A stretch of 64,000 bases of DNA from SZUA-309 sp050185825 (lineage in GTDB: Bacteria > Pseudomonadota > Gammaproteobacteria > Pseudomonadales > Azotimanducaceae). A program made the translations under genes and the position numbers. The DNA is taken from contig JBFWZA010000003.1 of NCBI GenBank assembly GCA_050185825.1, positions 186,001-250,000 of the forward strand. The letters are read 5' to 3'. Shown one piece after another: positions 1-9,110 of this stretch. Within the stretch, counting starts at the first letter, position 1; every line of letters starts with the position of its first letter. The notes under the pieces are model-generated. The model did no database searches, had not been told where the DNA came from, and was given only the letters and a program-made list of their open reading frames with translations.

Positions 1-127
1 GGATACGGACGACGACCGCGAAGTCTGGATCGGCACGACCGCCCCCATGGGCGACCGCCCGGATACCCCGACCGTGAACAAAACGGTCGGAGGGGTCATG
101 AAGGGCTTTCCGGGCAGAGGCGGCTGA
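1..127 (+). CDS. C-terminal end of an unidentified protein (partial)
   Basis: An open frame enters from the left edge (first full codon at base 2) and stops at the TGA at 125-127, giving 41 residues ending in GFPGRGG. Third codon positions are mostly G or C, as in neighbouring real genes. The stop lies 15 bases from the convergent stop of the next gene, as expected for a real gene end. No motif is recognisable in this short tail, so no function is proposed. Confidence 0.4.
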   Translation, partial: DTDDDREVWIGTTAPMGDRPDTPTVNKTVGGVMKGFPGRGG

Positions 128-142
128 CGAAAGCGTGCCGGC

Positions 143-1003
143 TCAGCCCGCTTCGAAGGCGAGCGGTGCCAGATAGACGCCACCCATGCCCCAGCCGCAG
201 CTCGACACGTAGGTCGCTCCGCTGCCGGTGGTGATCACCTCGGCCGCGTGCGCGGGGATGGTCGCGATCCGGTGCTCCTCGCCGAACGACAGCGGATCGT
301 CGCTCTCGTACACGGCGGTCTCGATGTAGCGGCGGTTCGTGCAGACGAAGAGCAGAAAGCTGCCGCCCCGCTGCACCACGAACGGCGATTCCGTCGGACC
401 GCCACCCGTGCCCGAGCGCGGGCTGACGAACACCGTCTGCGGATCGCCCCAGCGCACGAGGTCGTCGCTGACGACCACCTTGACGGTGTGCTGCCCGCCC
501 GCTGGCGCGCTGGTGGCGGTGTAGTAGAGATACCAGCGATCGCCGATGCGGATCACCATGGGGTCGCGCGCCTCGTAGCCATCCTGCAGCAGCGGGTTCG
601 CCCGGTGCCTCTCCCAGTGCCAGAGGTCATCGGACGTGGCCAGCTGGATACGGAAACGGCTCGGATCACGGTCCCCGCCGCAGTAGAACATCCAGTAGCG
701 GCCGTCATGGCGGATGACATGGGGTGCCCAGACCACGGTTTCGCCGATCGACTCGTCCCGGTGCATGACATCGTCCTGCCGGGTCCAGGGACCTTCGATC
801 TCGGGCGCCGTCACGTGTGTCAGGAACACTTCCTCGAACGGCCGGAACGGATTCTGCTGGGTGATGCCGAACAGGTGCCAGCTACCGCTCGCATCCTGCA
901 CGAAGGTATGGTCGTTGACGTACCAGGCGTAACCCCGCTCGAGACGGGCGGACGGATCGTAGATGCGGAAGAAATCGTCGGTGACGATGGGTCGGATCTT
1001 CAC
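143..1003 (-). CDS. Glycoside hydrolase family 43/32-like five-bladed propeller protein
   Basis: The 286-residue protein has the repeated short beta-strand pattern of the GH43/GH32 five-bladed propeller. Visible landmarks are ND at residues 30-31 (position of the N-terminal catalytic acid), VWAPHV at 91-96, RDP at 146-148 (the conserved transition-state aspartate motif) and ESPFV at 205-209 (candidate acid/base glutamate). These fit a retaining or inverting furanosidase-type enzyme, but substrate cannot be read from sequence. There is no signal peptide, so it should act in the cytoplasm on imported oligosaccharide or a glycoside. The start is GTG. No sugar transporter or other carbohydrate gene sits nearby, so the pathway is unknown. 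Confidence 0.75.
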   Translation of the reverse strand: MKIRPIVTDDFFRIYDPSARLERGYAWYVNDHTFVQDASGSWHLFGITQQNPFRPFEEVFLTHVTAPEIEGPWTRQDDVMHRDESIGETVVWAPHVIRHDGRYWMFYCGGDRDPSRFRIQLATSDDLWHWERHRANPLLQDGYEARDPMVIRIGDRWYLYYTATSAPAGGQHTVKVVVSDDLVRWGDPQTVFVSPRSGTGGGPTESPFVVQRGGSFLLFVCTNRRYIETAVYESDDPLSFGEEHRIATIPAHAAEVITTGSGATYVSSCGWGMGGVYLAPLAFEAG

Positions 1004-1107
1004 TCCACTTACTTCCGCAACGTCCTGGCCATGAGCGGATTCTACGCGCTGCGGGGACCGCAGGCGCCTGCCTGCGACCCCCGATGCCGGGGCCTGGACG
1101 CGGGGCG

Positions 1108-1596
1108 CTACCGCGCGCTCACCTTCAGTGCGCGCAGGTGATTGAGGTTGGTCTGCGCATTGGCGTTGTCATCGTCCAGCTTCAGTGCCCGGGCGAAGTC
1201 TTCCTCCGCCGCCGTCAGGTTGCCCTGCATGGCGAGCACCACACCCCGGTTCGACAGCACCACGGACTCGTTCGCCCGCCTGGCCTCGAAGGTCAGCGGC
1301 GACAGGTCCGGCAGCTGGCGCAGCGCCCGGTTGCAGCTCTTCAGGGCCTCGGGGAGGGATTCGACCATCAGCAGCCCGACGCAGCGATTCGCGTCCGTCG
1401 CGAATCCGGTCGACTGGAAACGCAGCCCGGCCTCCTCGCTGGCCGACTGGTAGTCACCCTCCATGAGAGCCTCGTATCCCGGGGCGCTCTTGAAGGCGGA
1501 CACGCGGTACTCGGCCTGCGCGCCGGCCGCCGAGCACAGCACCACCGCCGCGGCGGCGAAGAGCGTTCGTTTCACCATTCCATGTCCCGTTACCAT
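1108..1596 (-). CDS. Secreted TPR-repeat protein
   Basis: This 162-residue protein starts at ATG 1596, chosen because an AAGGAG ribosome site lies 6 bases upstream. A second Met at residue 7 would also give a signal peptide. The N-terminus has basic residues, a hydrophobic core and a likely signal peptidase site after AQA, so the mature protein is periplasmic. The rest is helical, with a clear TPR-type pair near the C-terminus (NRGVVLAMQGNLTAAEEDFA followed by RALKLDDDNANA). It probably serves as a small protein-interaction module. It is likely transcribed alone, and a 7-bp inverted repeat lies 32 bases upstream of the start. Partner and role are unknown. Confidence 0.75.
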   Translation of the reverse strand: MVTGHGMVKRTLFAAAAVVLCSAAGAQAEYRVSAFKSAPGYEALMEGDYQSASEEAGLRFQSTGFATDANRCVGLLMVESLPEALKSCNRALRQLPDLSPLTFEARRANESVVLSNRGVVLAMQGNLTAAEEDFARALKLDDDNANAQTNLNHLRALKVSAR

Positions 1597-1627
1597 TTCA
1601 TACTCCTTTGATCTTTGGGGGAGAGCG

Positions 1628-1644
1628 GATGCAGCATCTGCATC
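1628..1644. promoter_or_regulatory. Inverted repeat upstream of the TPR gene (possible operator)
   Basis: GATGCAG and CTGCATC form a perfect 7-bp inverted repeat with a 3-base centre. It lies between the TPR gene start (1596) and the end of the LysR-type gene (1716), in promoter position for the TPR gene. It could be an operator or a small hairpin. No regulator can be assigned. Confidence 0.3.
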
Positions 1645-1715
1645 ACGGGTAACAGGCTAGAGAGCCGGACGCGGCGCGACAAAGTATGTCTTTGCGTCGC
1701 ACGGCTGCAGAAAAA

Positions 1716-2588
1716 TCATCCGAAATCCGTGAACGTCTCCACGATCCAGCGCATCAGCCGCTCGCTGGTTTCCGGATAGCGGGTGCTGTCCGAGACGGCA
1801 ACGTGGTAGTAGTCCGATGTGATCAGATCCGGCTCGAACAGCCGTGTCAGCGTCCCGGAGTCGAACCAGCCATGACTGATCGGCATGGGAATGAGCGCGA
1901 TGCCGGCGCCCTGCTCGGCAGCTCTCGCCAGCGCAAACATGCTGTCCACGGTGATCACCTGCCTTGCCTGCGGCGCCGGCACGCCGGCGAGCTCGGCCCA
2001 CTGATGCCAGGCGTGGGGTCTGGCCTGGTGCAGCAGCAGCGTCGCCTCCTCGAGCACCCTGATTCCCCGTGCCGCGAAGCAGGGATGACGCGCCGCACTG
2101 CACGCAGGTACGTAGCGGATCGGGAACAGCTTCTCATGCTGCTCGAACTCCGGCGTCTTGCGGGTGAGCACGATGTGCACGTCCGCTGCCGGTGGCTGCG
2201 AGTCCCCCGGGCCGAACGAGTCGATCTGCAGATCCACGTCCGGATGCCGCTCGGAGAACTGTGCCATACGCGGCACGAAGAGCTCGCTGGCGAAGAACTC
2301 CGGCATGTGGATCCGGATCTGCACGCGCGCCGGTCTGGTCCGCAGGTTTTCCGTCACCTCGTCGATACGGCTGAGCAGCGGCCCGATCGTTTCAAAATAG
2401 GCGAGACCCTGGGTGGTCAGCGCGATGGACCGCGTGCCACGCTCGAAGAGCTTCACACCGAGGTAGTCCTCGAGGTCGCGGATCTGATGACTGATGGCGG
2501 ACGCGGACAGACACAGCTCGTCCGCCGCGTCCTTGAAACTTTCCCGGCGCGCGGCCGCACAGAACGCTCTGAGGCCACGATACTGCAT
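1716..2588 (-). CDS. LysR-type transcriptional regulator (GcvA-like)
   Basis: The 290-residue protein begins MQYRGLRAF, the usual start of GcvA-type LysR regulators. A longer frame to 2633 exists but adds 15 residues not expected in the family. A winged helix-turn-helix occupies about residues 15-40 (SFKDAADELCLSASAISHQI), followed by the linker helix and a type 2 periplasmic-binding-fold effector domain from about residue 90 to the end. It is a DNA-binding autoregulator and activator or repressor. It is divergent from uup across a 233-base gap. Its target is not evident, since uup is normally constitutive. The effector is unknown. Confidence 0.85.
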   Translation of the reverse strand: MQYRGLRAFCAAARRESFKDAADELCLSASAISHQIRDLEDYLGVKLFERGTRSIALTTQGLAYFETIGPLLSRIDEVTENLRTRPARVQIRIHMPEFFASELFVPRMAQFSERHPDVDLQIDSFGPGDSQPPAADVHIVLTRKTPEFEQHEKLFPIRYVPACSAARHPCFAARGIRVLEEATLLLHQARPHAWHQWAELAGVPAPQARQVITVDSMFALARAAEQGAGIALIPMPISHGWFDSGTLTRLFEPDLITSDYYHVAVSDSTRYPETSERLMRWIVETFTDFG

Positions 2589-2821
2589 GGGCACGAAAGC
2601 ATCTCCGATCCGGCACCGATGGGCACCTTCCATGGAGCAACTACCATGCCAGCGGATTACGACCGCCGTGCGACAGATCCTGTCCAGTTACCGGACGGCT
2701 AGGATACATAGTGGTGCGTCCTCTACCGACGTGAACCAGGACGGTGCCGGGCACGCCGCGGCGGCAGCGCCGTGCGCGCCTGGCTTCACGCCGCCCGGCA
2801 TTCATGATCGAATGCGCCGCC
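2589..2821. other. Divergent intergenic region between the LysR gene and uup
   Basis: This 233-base stretch should carry the promoters of both divergent genes. No consensus -35/-10 pair, RNA gene or convincing small gene was found. The uup reading frame stays open upstream to 2744, but that part has no similarity to the conserved Uup N-terminus. Confidence 0.4.
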
Positions 2822-4723
2822 ATGCCCCTGCTGCGCCTACAGAATGCCGAGCTCGCCTTCGGCCACGTTCCCCTGCTGGACGGTGTCGACCTCGTCGTCG
2901 AGCCGCGCGAGCGCGTCTGCCTGATCGGCAGGAACGGCGCCGGCAAGTCGTCGCTGCTCAAGGTCATCGCCGGCGAGCAGCCATTGGACGCCGGTGACGT
3001 CTGGCGATCTGACGGGCTGAACATCGCCAGGCTCGCCCAGGAAGTGCCCGACACGGACTCACTCACTCTGTATGAGGTGGTGAGCGCCGGTCTCGGTGAC
3101 TGGAGCGCACTGCTCAACCGATTCCACCAGGCCGGAGCCGCACTGGCCGAACGCGGCCGGGAGCTGAGCGAAGCGGAGCTCGATGCCTACGGAGCCCTGC
3201 AGTCCCAGCTCGAGCACGCCGGAGCCTGGGAGGGATCGCAGCGGGTGGACACGGTGTTGAGCCGCCTGTCACTGCCCCCGGACGCCCGCATGTCCGAATG
3301 CAGTGGCGGGCTACGGCGGCGAGCCATGCTCGGCCGGGCGCTGGTCGGCGAGCCGGATCTGCTGCTGCTGGACGAGCCCACCAACCATCTGGACATCGAG
3401 GCCATCGAGTCGCTGGAAAGCGCGCTGCTGGATTACCCGGGCGCGGTGCTGTTCATCGCCCACGATCGCACGCTGATCGATCACCTGGCGACCCGCATCG
3501 TCGAGCTCGACCGGGGCAGGCTTCGCTCCTACCCCGGCAGCTTTGCCGCCTACCAGGCCCGTAAAGCCGCCGAACTCGATGCCGAGGCGGATGCGAATCG
3601 GAAGTTCGATCAGAACCTGGCGCAGGAGGAGGCCTGGATCAGACAGGGCATCAAGGCCCGGCGCACGCGCAATGAAGGTCGCGTGCGCCGCCTGGAAGCC
3701 ATGCGCCGGGAGCGTGCCGGACGGATCGAGCGGTCCGGCAGCGTGCGCATGAACGTCGCCAGCGGTGAGCGTTCCGGCAAGCTGGTCTGCGTCGCCGAGG
3801 ACGTCACCTTTGCCTACGACGGCACACCGGTGATCGATCACTTCTCCACCGTCCTCCTCCGTGGCGACCGGGTCGGCATCATCGGTCCGAACGGTTCCGG
3901 CAAGAGCACCCTGCTGAAGCTCCTGCTCGGTGCACTCGAGCCCGACTCGGGCACCATCACCCGGGGCAGCCGCCTGCAGGTGGCCTACTTCGACCAGGAG
4001 CGGGCGGTCCTCGACGACGAACGCACCGTGCGCGACAACCTGGCCTGGGGCACCGATCAGGTGGAGATCAACGGCAAGTCACGCCACGTGATGAGCTACC
4101 TGGCCGACTTCCTGTTTCCGCCCGCGCGGGCGAACTCCCCGGTGAAGACCCTCTCCGGCGGGGAGCGCAATCGCCTGCTGCTCGCGAAGCTCTTCGCCCA
4201 GCCGGCCAACCTGCTGGTGCTCGACGAGCCGACCAACGACCTGGACATGGAGACCCTCGAGCTTCTGGAGGAGCTGCTGGCCGACTACGACGGCACCCTG
4301 CTCCTCGTCAGCCACGATCGCAGCTTCCTGGATCGCACCGTAACCAGCACGCTGGTGCTGGCCGGCGACGGCCGGGTCGAAGAGCACGTCGGCGGCTACA
4401 GCGACTGGGCCCGCTTCCGGGCCGAACACGCAGACGCCGCCACCCGCCCGGCAAGACCTGCGGCCGAGGCGCCCCCGCCGCACACCGCCCGGAAGAAGAA
4501 GCTCACCTACAAGGAGCAGCGGGAGCTGGAGTCGCTGCCGGAGCAGATCGAAGCGCTGGAATCGCGACTCAAGGACATCGAGGCCCGGGTGGCGGATCCC
4601 GACCTCTACCAGGCCTCCCGGGACGTCATCACGGAGGCGATGCGTTCGCTGGAGGAAACGCAGTCCGCGCTGCAGCAGGCCTACGACCGCTGGGCGCAGC
4701 TCGAGTCCCTGCAGGATCCGTGA
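2822..4723 (+). CDS. uup: ABC-F family ATPase Uup
   Basis: The 633-residue protein has two ABC ATPase domains in one chain and no membrane segments. Domain 1 has Walker A GRNGAGKS (about 36-43), a degenerate signature (CSGG) and Walker B LLLLDEPTNHLD. Domain 2 has GPNGSGKS, LSGGERNRLLLA and LLVLDEPTNDLD. A charged interdomain linker and a C-terminal coiled coil (LTYKEQRELESLPEQIEALE onward) are the Uup hallmarks. Start ATG 2822 gives MPLLRL, the family's normal N-terminus. ABC-F proteins act on ribosomes, and Uup has also been linked to branched DNA intermediates and transposon excision frequency. It is convergent with the next gene, with 3 bases between stops. Confidence 0.93.
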   Translation: MPLLRLQNAELAFGHVPLLDGVDLVVEPRERVCLIGRNGAGKSSLLKVIAGEQPLDAGDVWRSDGLNIARLAQEVPDTDSLTLYEVVSAGLGDWSALLNRFHQAGAALAERGRELSEAELDAYGALQSQLEHAGAWEGSQRVDTVLSRLSLPPDARMSECSGGLRRRAMLGRALVGEPDLLLLDEPTNHLDIEAIESLESALLDYPGAVLFIAHDRTLIDHLATRIVELDRGRLRSYPGSFAAYQARKAAELDAEADANRKFDQNLAQEEAWIRQGIKARRTRNEGRVRRLEAMRRERAGRIERSGSVRMNVASGERSGKLVCVAEDVTFAYDGTPVIDHFSTVLLRGDRVGIIGPNGSGKSTLLKLLLGALEPDSGTITRGSRLQVAYFDQERAVLDDERTVRDNLAWGTDQVEINGKSRHVMSYLADFLFPPARANSPVKTLSGGERNRLLLAKLFAQPANLLVLDEPTNDLDMETLELLEELLADYDGTLLLVSHDRSFLDRTVTSTLVLAGDGRVEEHVGGYSDWARFRAEHADAATRPARPAAEAPPPHTARKKKLTYKEQRELESLPEQIEALESRLKDIEARVADPDLYQASRDVITEAMRSLEETQSALQQAYDRWAQLESLQDP

Positions 4724-4726
4724 GCC

Positions 4727-6538
4727 TCAAAGCCCACCGGGCAGCACCACGCTGAACTCGATGGCGGCGAGTTGCTCCGGCGAGCGGCCCACGGATCTCA
4801 GAAACGGCAGCCAGCGCGGATCATCGCGGACGTTGTCGAACAGCATCTCCACGCCCACGTCCGTCAGTCCCGGATCTCCCTCGGCAGCCGCCTTTTCCAG
4901 CCAGACGAAGGTGCCATCCGCATCTCCGCGGTAGGCCCGCAGGTAGGCGATGTTGTACGCCGCATCCTGGCCGTGCCGGTCGACGAGCTGCTGCTGGATC
5001 CGGTCCGCTTCGGCCACCTGGCCGAGCGCATGCTGGGCCATCGCCTCACCGGTCAGACGCAGCACGTCCAGAGGTTCCTGCTGCATGGACGCCAGCGCCG
5101 CCGCGTAGTCACCCTTCAGCAGATATGCCATCCCCATGTGGTACGGCACGCCGAGCCGGCCGGGGCTCAGGCGCAGCGTCGCGCGGTAGGCTTCGATGGC
5201 GTCATCGAGCCGCCCCGAGTACAGATAGCTGCCGCCGAGGTTGAAGCGGCTCACCGGATTGACCGGATCCCGCGCGATGGCCCACTCGTCGAGCGTCACG
5301 CAGTCGTCGAGCCTTCCAAGGCTCTTCAGCAATGCGGTCGCGTTGCCGATGATGCGATCGTTGCCGGGATCGAGCGCGAGCGCACGCTGGTAGTGCCAGG
5401 CGGCGAGGGCCAGGTCGTTGTCGCGAAGCATGGCGATCCAGCCGAGTCGGGCATGCGCCGGGCCGAACTGCGCATCCACGGAGAGGGCCTTCTCGGCCGC
5501 CACCCGGGCCAGCGCCATGCCTTCCTCGAAGGGGAGCAGGCCCTTGTTGGCCTGATTGAGCCGGATACCGGACACGCCGTCCCACGCGGGCAGGTATCCG
5601 GAATCCAGAGCCAGCACCCGCTCGAAGAGCGTCAGCGCCTCGGTGTAGCTCTCGGCGCTGCCGAGCCGCGCAACGCTCCGCGCCTGCAGAAACAGCGCGT
5701 AGGCCTCCGGCACGGTTTCCGGTGTGCGCTGTGCTTCGCCGGCCAGCGTCAGCTCGAGCTCCGAGACGACGCTGGCCGCGAGCTCGTCCTGGATGGCGAA
5801 GATGTCATCGAGCTGCCGATCCCAGGTCCGCGACCACAGGTGGGTGTCCGTGCGGGCATCGATCAGCTGCGCGGTGATGCGCACCTGGCTGCCCGACTGC
5901 CTGACGGAGCCTTCCAGCACGTGGGAGACGTTCAGCTCCTCGGCAATCTGGCCGACCTTCACCTCCTTACCCTTGTAGGAGAAGGCGGAGGTCCTCGAGA
6001 TGACCCGCAGGTCGCGAATCCGCGACAGCAGATTGAGCAGCTCCTCCGAGATGCCGTCCGAGAAATACTCCTTGCCCGGGTCTCCGCTCATGTTCACAAA
6101 CGGCAGCACGACGATGGAACGGGCGAAGGTGGCACCTGAAGAGGGGGCATCCCGGTCGGGCGCGGAGTCCACCACGTCCCGGACCGGCGAGCGGGCCAGT
6201 TCGAATGCCAGAACCGCCACGGCAAGTATCAGCGCCAGCAGGATGATCCGGTCGAGCCACTTGCCGACGGGCGCGTTCGCCACATCCACGTCGACCGGCA
6301 CCGTCTGCCTCCGCACCCCTTCCGGCGTCAGCCTGAACAGCCAGGCGGCAATCAGCACCGGCGCCAGCCCGGCCGTGAAGCCGATGGTGACGACGCGGAC
6401 GGCGTCGGCGCCGAATCCGAAGGCGGGAAAGATCGTTTCCACCACCTGAATCACCAGCCAGGCGGTCAGCAGGTAGGCTGCGCCAACGCGGAAAACCTGA
6501 CGGCGTTTGAGCTCCGAGAAAAGTGACACGATCGCCAC
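4727..6538 (-). CDS. Membrane-anchored TolB/FlgO-like domain protein with TPR repeats
   Basis: The 603-residue protein starts like a common proteobacterial family (LFSELKRRQVFRVGAAYLL). The family usually begins at the GTG three codons later, at 6529. Three membrane helices lie in the first 115 residues. Residues about 135-255 form the TolB N-terminal/FlgO-like domain (VVLPFVNMSGDPGKEYFSDG, VLEGSVRQ, ITAQLIDA), and about 265-560 are TPR repeats. In related proteins this module is often fused to an adenylate/guanylate cyclase or winged-helix domain at the N-terminus. Here it stands alone, so it is likely a membrane-tethered scaffold of unknown role. It is divergent from the metallophosphoesterase gene. 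Confidence 0.8.
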   Translation of the reverse strand: MAIVSLFSELKRRQVFRVGAAYLLTAWLVIQVVETIFPAFGFGADAVRVVTIGFTAGLAPVLIAAWLFRLTPEGVRRQTVPVDVDVANAPVGKWLDRIILLALILAVAVLAFELARSPVRDVVDSAPDRDAPSSGATFARSIVVLPFVNMSGDPGKEYFSDGISEELLNLLSRIRDLRVISRTSAFSYKGKEVKVGQIAEELNVSHVLEGSVRQSGSQVRITAQLIDARTDTHLWSRTWDRQLDDIFAIQDELAASVVSELELTLAGEAQRTPETVPEAYALFLQARSVARLGSAESYTEALTLFERVLALDSGYLPAWDGVSGIRLNQANKGLLPFEEGMALARVAAEKALSVDAQFGPAHARLGWIAMLRDNDLALAAWHYQRALALDPGNDRIIGNATALLKSLGRLDDCVTLDEWAIARDPVNPVSRFNLGGSYLYSGRLDDAIEAYRATLRLSPGRLGVPYHMGMAYLLKGDYAAALASMQQEPLDVLRLTGEAMAQHALGQVAEADRIQQQLVDRHGQDAAYNIAYLRAYRGDADGTFVWLEKAAAEGDPGLTDVGVEMLFDNVRDDPRWLPFLRSVGRSPEQLAAIEFSVVLPGGL

Positions 6539-6629
6539 AACCCCAATCGGCCGGGTGGGATTCTATGCAACGGCGTCCGTCCAGGCGATAGGCCGGCGTG
6601 CCGAACGCCACGGCGGGCGCTGATATCAT

Positions 6630-7619
6630 GTGCCCGTGAAAGCACCCGTCCGACTCTGGCCGCATCACCTCAGCGAAGCCGAGATCATCGAGCGGCTGGA
6701 GGCCAGGCTCGGCATCCTGCACGCACGTCGTCGGCTCGACGTGGAGGTCGCGCACGAGGCCCGCGTGTTCGGGGGTGGGTTCAGCTTCTTTCACCTCGAG
6801 AACTGGTACTCGGTGCACGCGCTCATCCGCGGCGGGCTCAAGCTCACCGGCCTCTACGGCCGCGCCGAACGCAATACGCTGGGCATCCGCATCGTCGAGA
6901 ATCACGTCACCCTGCCCGCGCTGCCGCGTGCCTTTGCCGGATTCCGGATCCTGCAGCTCTCGGACCTGCACATCGACATGAACGAGGCCGTCGCCCACGC
7001 CATCATCGAACGCGCTCGAACGGTGGACTACGACCTCTGCGTGCTCACCGGCGACTACCGGTTCCGGACCTTCGGTGACGTGGGCGCCTGCCTCGATGGC
7101 ATGCGCCGCCTGCGCGGCAGTCTCACCGGCACGGTGCTGGCCGTGCTCGGCAACCACGACAGCGTCGCCATGCTGCCGGAGCTGGAGGACATGGGCATCC
7201 GGCTGCTCATGAACGAAAGCACGAGCTGCGAGCGGGGCGGCGAGCGCCTGTATCTGGCGGGGATCGACGATGCGCACTTCTTCGCCGTGGGCGACATAGA
7301 CAAGGCGCTCGCCGGCATACCCGACCAGGCACCCGCGATCCTGTTGAGCCACACGCCGGAGGTGTATCGGGACGCGGCTCGCGCCGGAGTTCGGCTCATG
7401 CTCTCCGGCCACACTCACGGCGGGCAGCTCTGCCTGCCCGGCGGCCTGCCCATCACGCTGGACGCGCGGATTCCCCGACGGCTGGGCCGGGGCGCCTGGC
7501 GCCACGGGGACCTGCAGGGTTACACCTCACCCGGCACGGGCTCCTCCGTGGTCGGCGTGCGCCTCAATTGCCCACCGGAGATCACCGTGCACGTGCTGCA
7601 GCCTGCCGAGGGTCAGTAG
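6630..7619 (+). CDS. Calcineurin-like metallophosphoesterase (YaeI/LpxG-like)
   Basis: The 329-residue protein carries the full dimetal phosphoesterase signature: SDLH (111-114), GD (141-142), GNHD (174-177), a lone His at 241 and GHTHGG (260-265). The arrangement matches the YaeI/YkoQ branch, some of whose members cleave UDP-2,3-diacylglucosamine in lipid A synthesis. The substrate here is an inference only. Unlike typical YaeI there is no obvious N-terminal membrane helix. The first about 100 residues are an extra region seen in a subset of homologues. The start is GTG 6630 or GTG 6636. Its last 7 bases overlap the end of the convergent CarS-like gene. Confidence 0.82.
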   Translation: MPVKAPVRLWPHHLSEAEIIERLEARLGILHARRRLDVEVAHEARVFGGGFSFFHLENWYSVHALIRGGLKLTGLYGRAERNTLGIRIVENHVTLPALPRAFAGFRILQLSDLHIDMNEAVAHAIIERARTVDYDLCVLTGDYRFRTFGDVGACLDGMRRLRGSLTGTVLAVLGNHDSVAMLPELEDMGIRLLMNESTSCERGGERLYLAGIDDAHFFAVGDIDKALAGIPDQAPAILLSHTPEVYRDAARAGVRLMLSGHTHGGQLCLPGGLPITLDARIPRRLGRGAWRHGDLQGYTSPGTGSSVVGVRLNCPPEITVHVLQPAEGQ

Positions 7620-8104
7620 GGCCGGTCGCGGATCCCCAGCCGGAACATCACCCGGGACAGCAGCAGCTCGCCCACGGTAAAGAGGCCGACGAGCAACAGG
7701 ACACCCCACGCATCCACGCCCAGCGCCTCACGGTAGAGCCAGATCGGCAGCAGCGCTTCGGGAATCTGGTCCAGACCCAGCGCCTGACCACTCGACGGCA
7801 CGGAGAGCCTGCGCTTGATAAAGCTCGAGAGCAGGTCGCCGGCCATGGAGGCGGCAGCGAAGCCCGCGCCCAGGGACCACGGCAGACCGAGCAGCACCGC
7901 AACCAGGGCAGTGACGGCGAGGCTCAGCAGCAGCCCGCGCACCGTCTTGCTCGGTCCGAGCAGCGGCCGGCCATCGATGAACAGGCCGCCGCCATCGATC
8001 GGCACCGCGAGCCGGCTGCCCAGCAGGCGCTTGCCGAGCACGGGCGAGCCGTTGGCGGCGAGCAGCAGGAGCAGCACTTTCAGAGCAAGGATCGGATCCG
8101 GCAT
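7613..8104 (-). CDS. CarS-like CDP-archaeol synthase family membrane protein (DUF46)
   Basis: The 163-residue hydrophobic protein has about five membrane helices and motifs of the CarS/DUF46 branch of the CDP-alcohol synthase superfamily: DGGGLFIDGRPLLGPSKTVRG near residues 41-60 and AGDLLSSFIKRRL near 89-101. CarS activates archaeal ether lipids with CTP. Bacterial members are widespread and presumed to activate a polyprenyl or lipid alcohol, but the substrate is unproven. Start ATG 8104 gives MPDPILALK directly before the first helix. A longer frame upstream lacks similarity. A 7-bp inverted repeat sits 4 bases upstream of the start codon, within the promoter region shared with the divergent oxidoreductase gene. 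Confidence 0.78.
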   Translation of the reverse strand: MPDPILALKVLLLLLAANGSPVLGKRLLGSRLAVPIDGGGLFIDGRPLLGPSKTVRGLLLSLAVTALVAVLLGLPWSLGAGFAAASMAGDLLSSFIKRRLSVPSSGQALGLDQIPEALLPIWLYREALGVDAWGVLLLVGLFTVGELLLSRVMFRLGIRDRPY

Positions 8105-8107
8105 CGG

Positions 8108-8128
8108 CCCAGTGTACAGACCACTGGG
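8108..8128. promoter_or_regulatory. Inverted repeat in a divergent promoter (possible operator)
   Basis: CCCAGTG and CACTGGG form a perfect 7-bp inverted repeat around a 7-base centre. It lies just upstream of the CarS-like start (8104) and 59 bases before the LLM oxidoreductase start (8187). The spacing suits a dimeric repressor, or a hairpin in the leader. No binding protein can be named. Confidence 0.3.
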
Positions 8129-8186
8129 GATTCCAGCCGCCGTAGGGCACACTCCCCATCGGGGCAAGGTCGGAAGGGGAGCTTCC

Positions 8187-9107
8187 ATGGAATTCGGTGT
8201 TCATCTGCCGCAGCTCGGACGCAACGTCGCGCGGGAACCGCTGATCGATTTCGCCCGGGCCATCGAGGCGGCCGGCTACGATTCCGGGTGGGTGAGCGAC
8301 CACGTCTGCTGGCCGGCGGAGATCGCCTCGAAGTATCCCTACACCGACGACGGCTCCTTCGCGCCGGCGCCGGACATGGGCTGGCTCGATCCCATCGGCA
8401 CCCAGCTCTTCGTCGCCGGCGTGACCAGCACGCTCCGGCTCGGCTTCACCGTGCTGATCCTGCCCTATCGGCAGCCGGTGGTGACCGCCAAGCAGCTCGC
8501 GACGCTGGACGTGCTGTCGAACGGCAGGCTCATTCTCGGCTGCGGCGTCGGCTGGATGGCGGAGGAAGCGGCCATCCTCGGCATGCCCTGGGACCACCGG
8601 GGTGCGCGCACCAACGAGCAGCTCGAGCTCTTCGCGCGTTTGTTCGGGGAAGCAGTACCCCGCTTCGACGGCACCTACTACCAGCTCCCCGAGGTCGGCT
8701 TCGAGCCGAAGCCCATTCAGTCGCCGGTGCCGGTCTGGGTGGGCGGCAACACGGACGCCGCCTATCGCCGGGCCGCCCGCTACGGTTCCGGGCTGCACGC
8801 GGCCTTCGAGCCGAAGGCGGTGGTCGCCGACGCCTGGCGGCAGGTGCTCGCGCATACCGAGGCGCTCGGTCGGGACCCCGGCGGGATGACGCTGTCCATC
8901 CGGCTGTATCTGGACCCTGCCGGCGCCATGGAGCCCGCCAAGTCCATCGCCGGCTCGCCCGCCGAGATGACGGATCAGGTGGCGGCCTGGCGCGAGATCG
9001 GCGTCAGCCACCTGGTGCTCGATCCGGTGGCACGCGGCGGCATCGAGGGGCGCCGGGACGCGGTGCTCGCCTTTGCCGAGACGGTCATGCCGTCGTTCGG
9101 GAGCTGA
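8187..9107 (+). CDS. LLM-class flavin-dependent oxidoreductase (TIGR03619-like)
   Basis: The 306-residue protein is a bacterial luciferase-like TIM barrel. It has the subgroup pattern GVHLPQLG at the start, WVSDHV near 36-41, a tyrosine-rich insert after it, LGCGVGWM near 117-124 and VWVGGNTDAA near 187-196. Relatives use F420 or reduced FMN to oxidise or reduce small organic substrates. Which cofactor applies cannot be told, and no F420 biosynthesis gene is in the window. Start ATG 8187 follows a GGAAGGGGA ribosome site, although the frame is open far upstream. The hypothetical membrane gene follows after 3 bases, so the two are probably co-transcribed. Confidence 0.85.
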   Translation: MEFGVHLPQLGRNVAREPLIDFARAIEAAGYDSGWVSDHVCWPAEIASKYPYTDDGSFAPAPDMGWLDPIGTQLFVAGVTSTLRLGFTVLILPYRQPVVTAKQLATLDVLSNGRLILGCGVGWMAEEAAILGMPWDHRGARTNEQLELFARLFGEAVPRFDGTYYQLPEVGFEPKPIQSPVPVWVGGNTDAAYRRAARYGSGLHAAFEPKAVVADAWRQVLAHTEALGRDPGGMTLSIRLYLDPAGAMEPAKSIAGSPAEMTDQVAAWREIGVSHLVLDPVARGGIEGRRDAVLAFAETVMPSFGS

Positions 9108-9110
9108 GTG

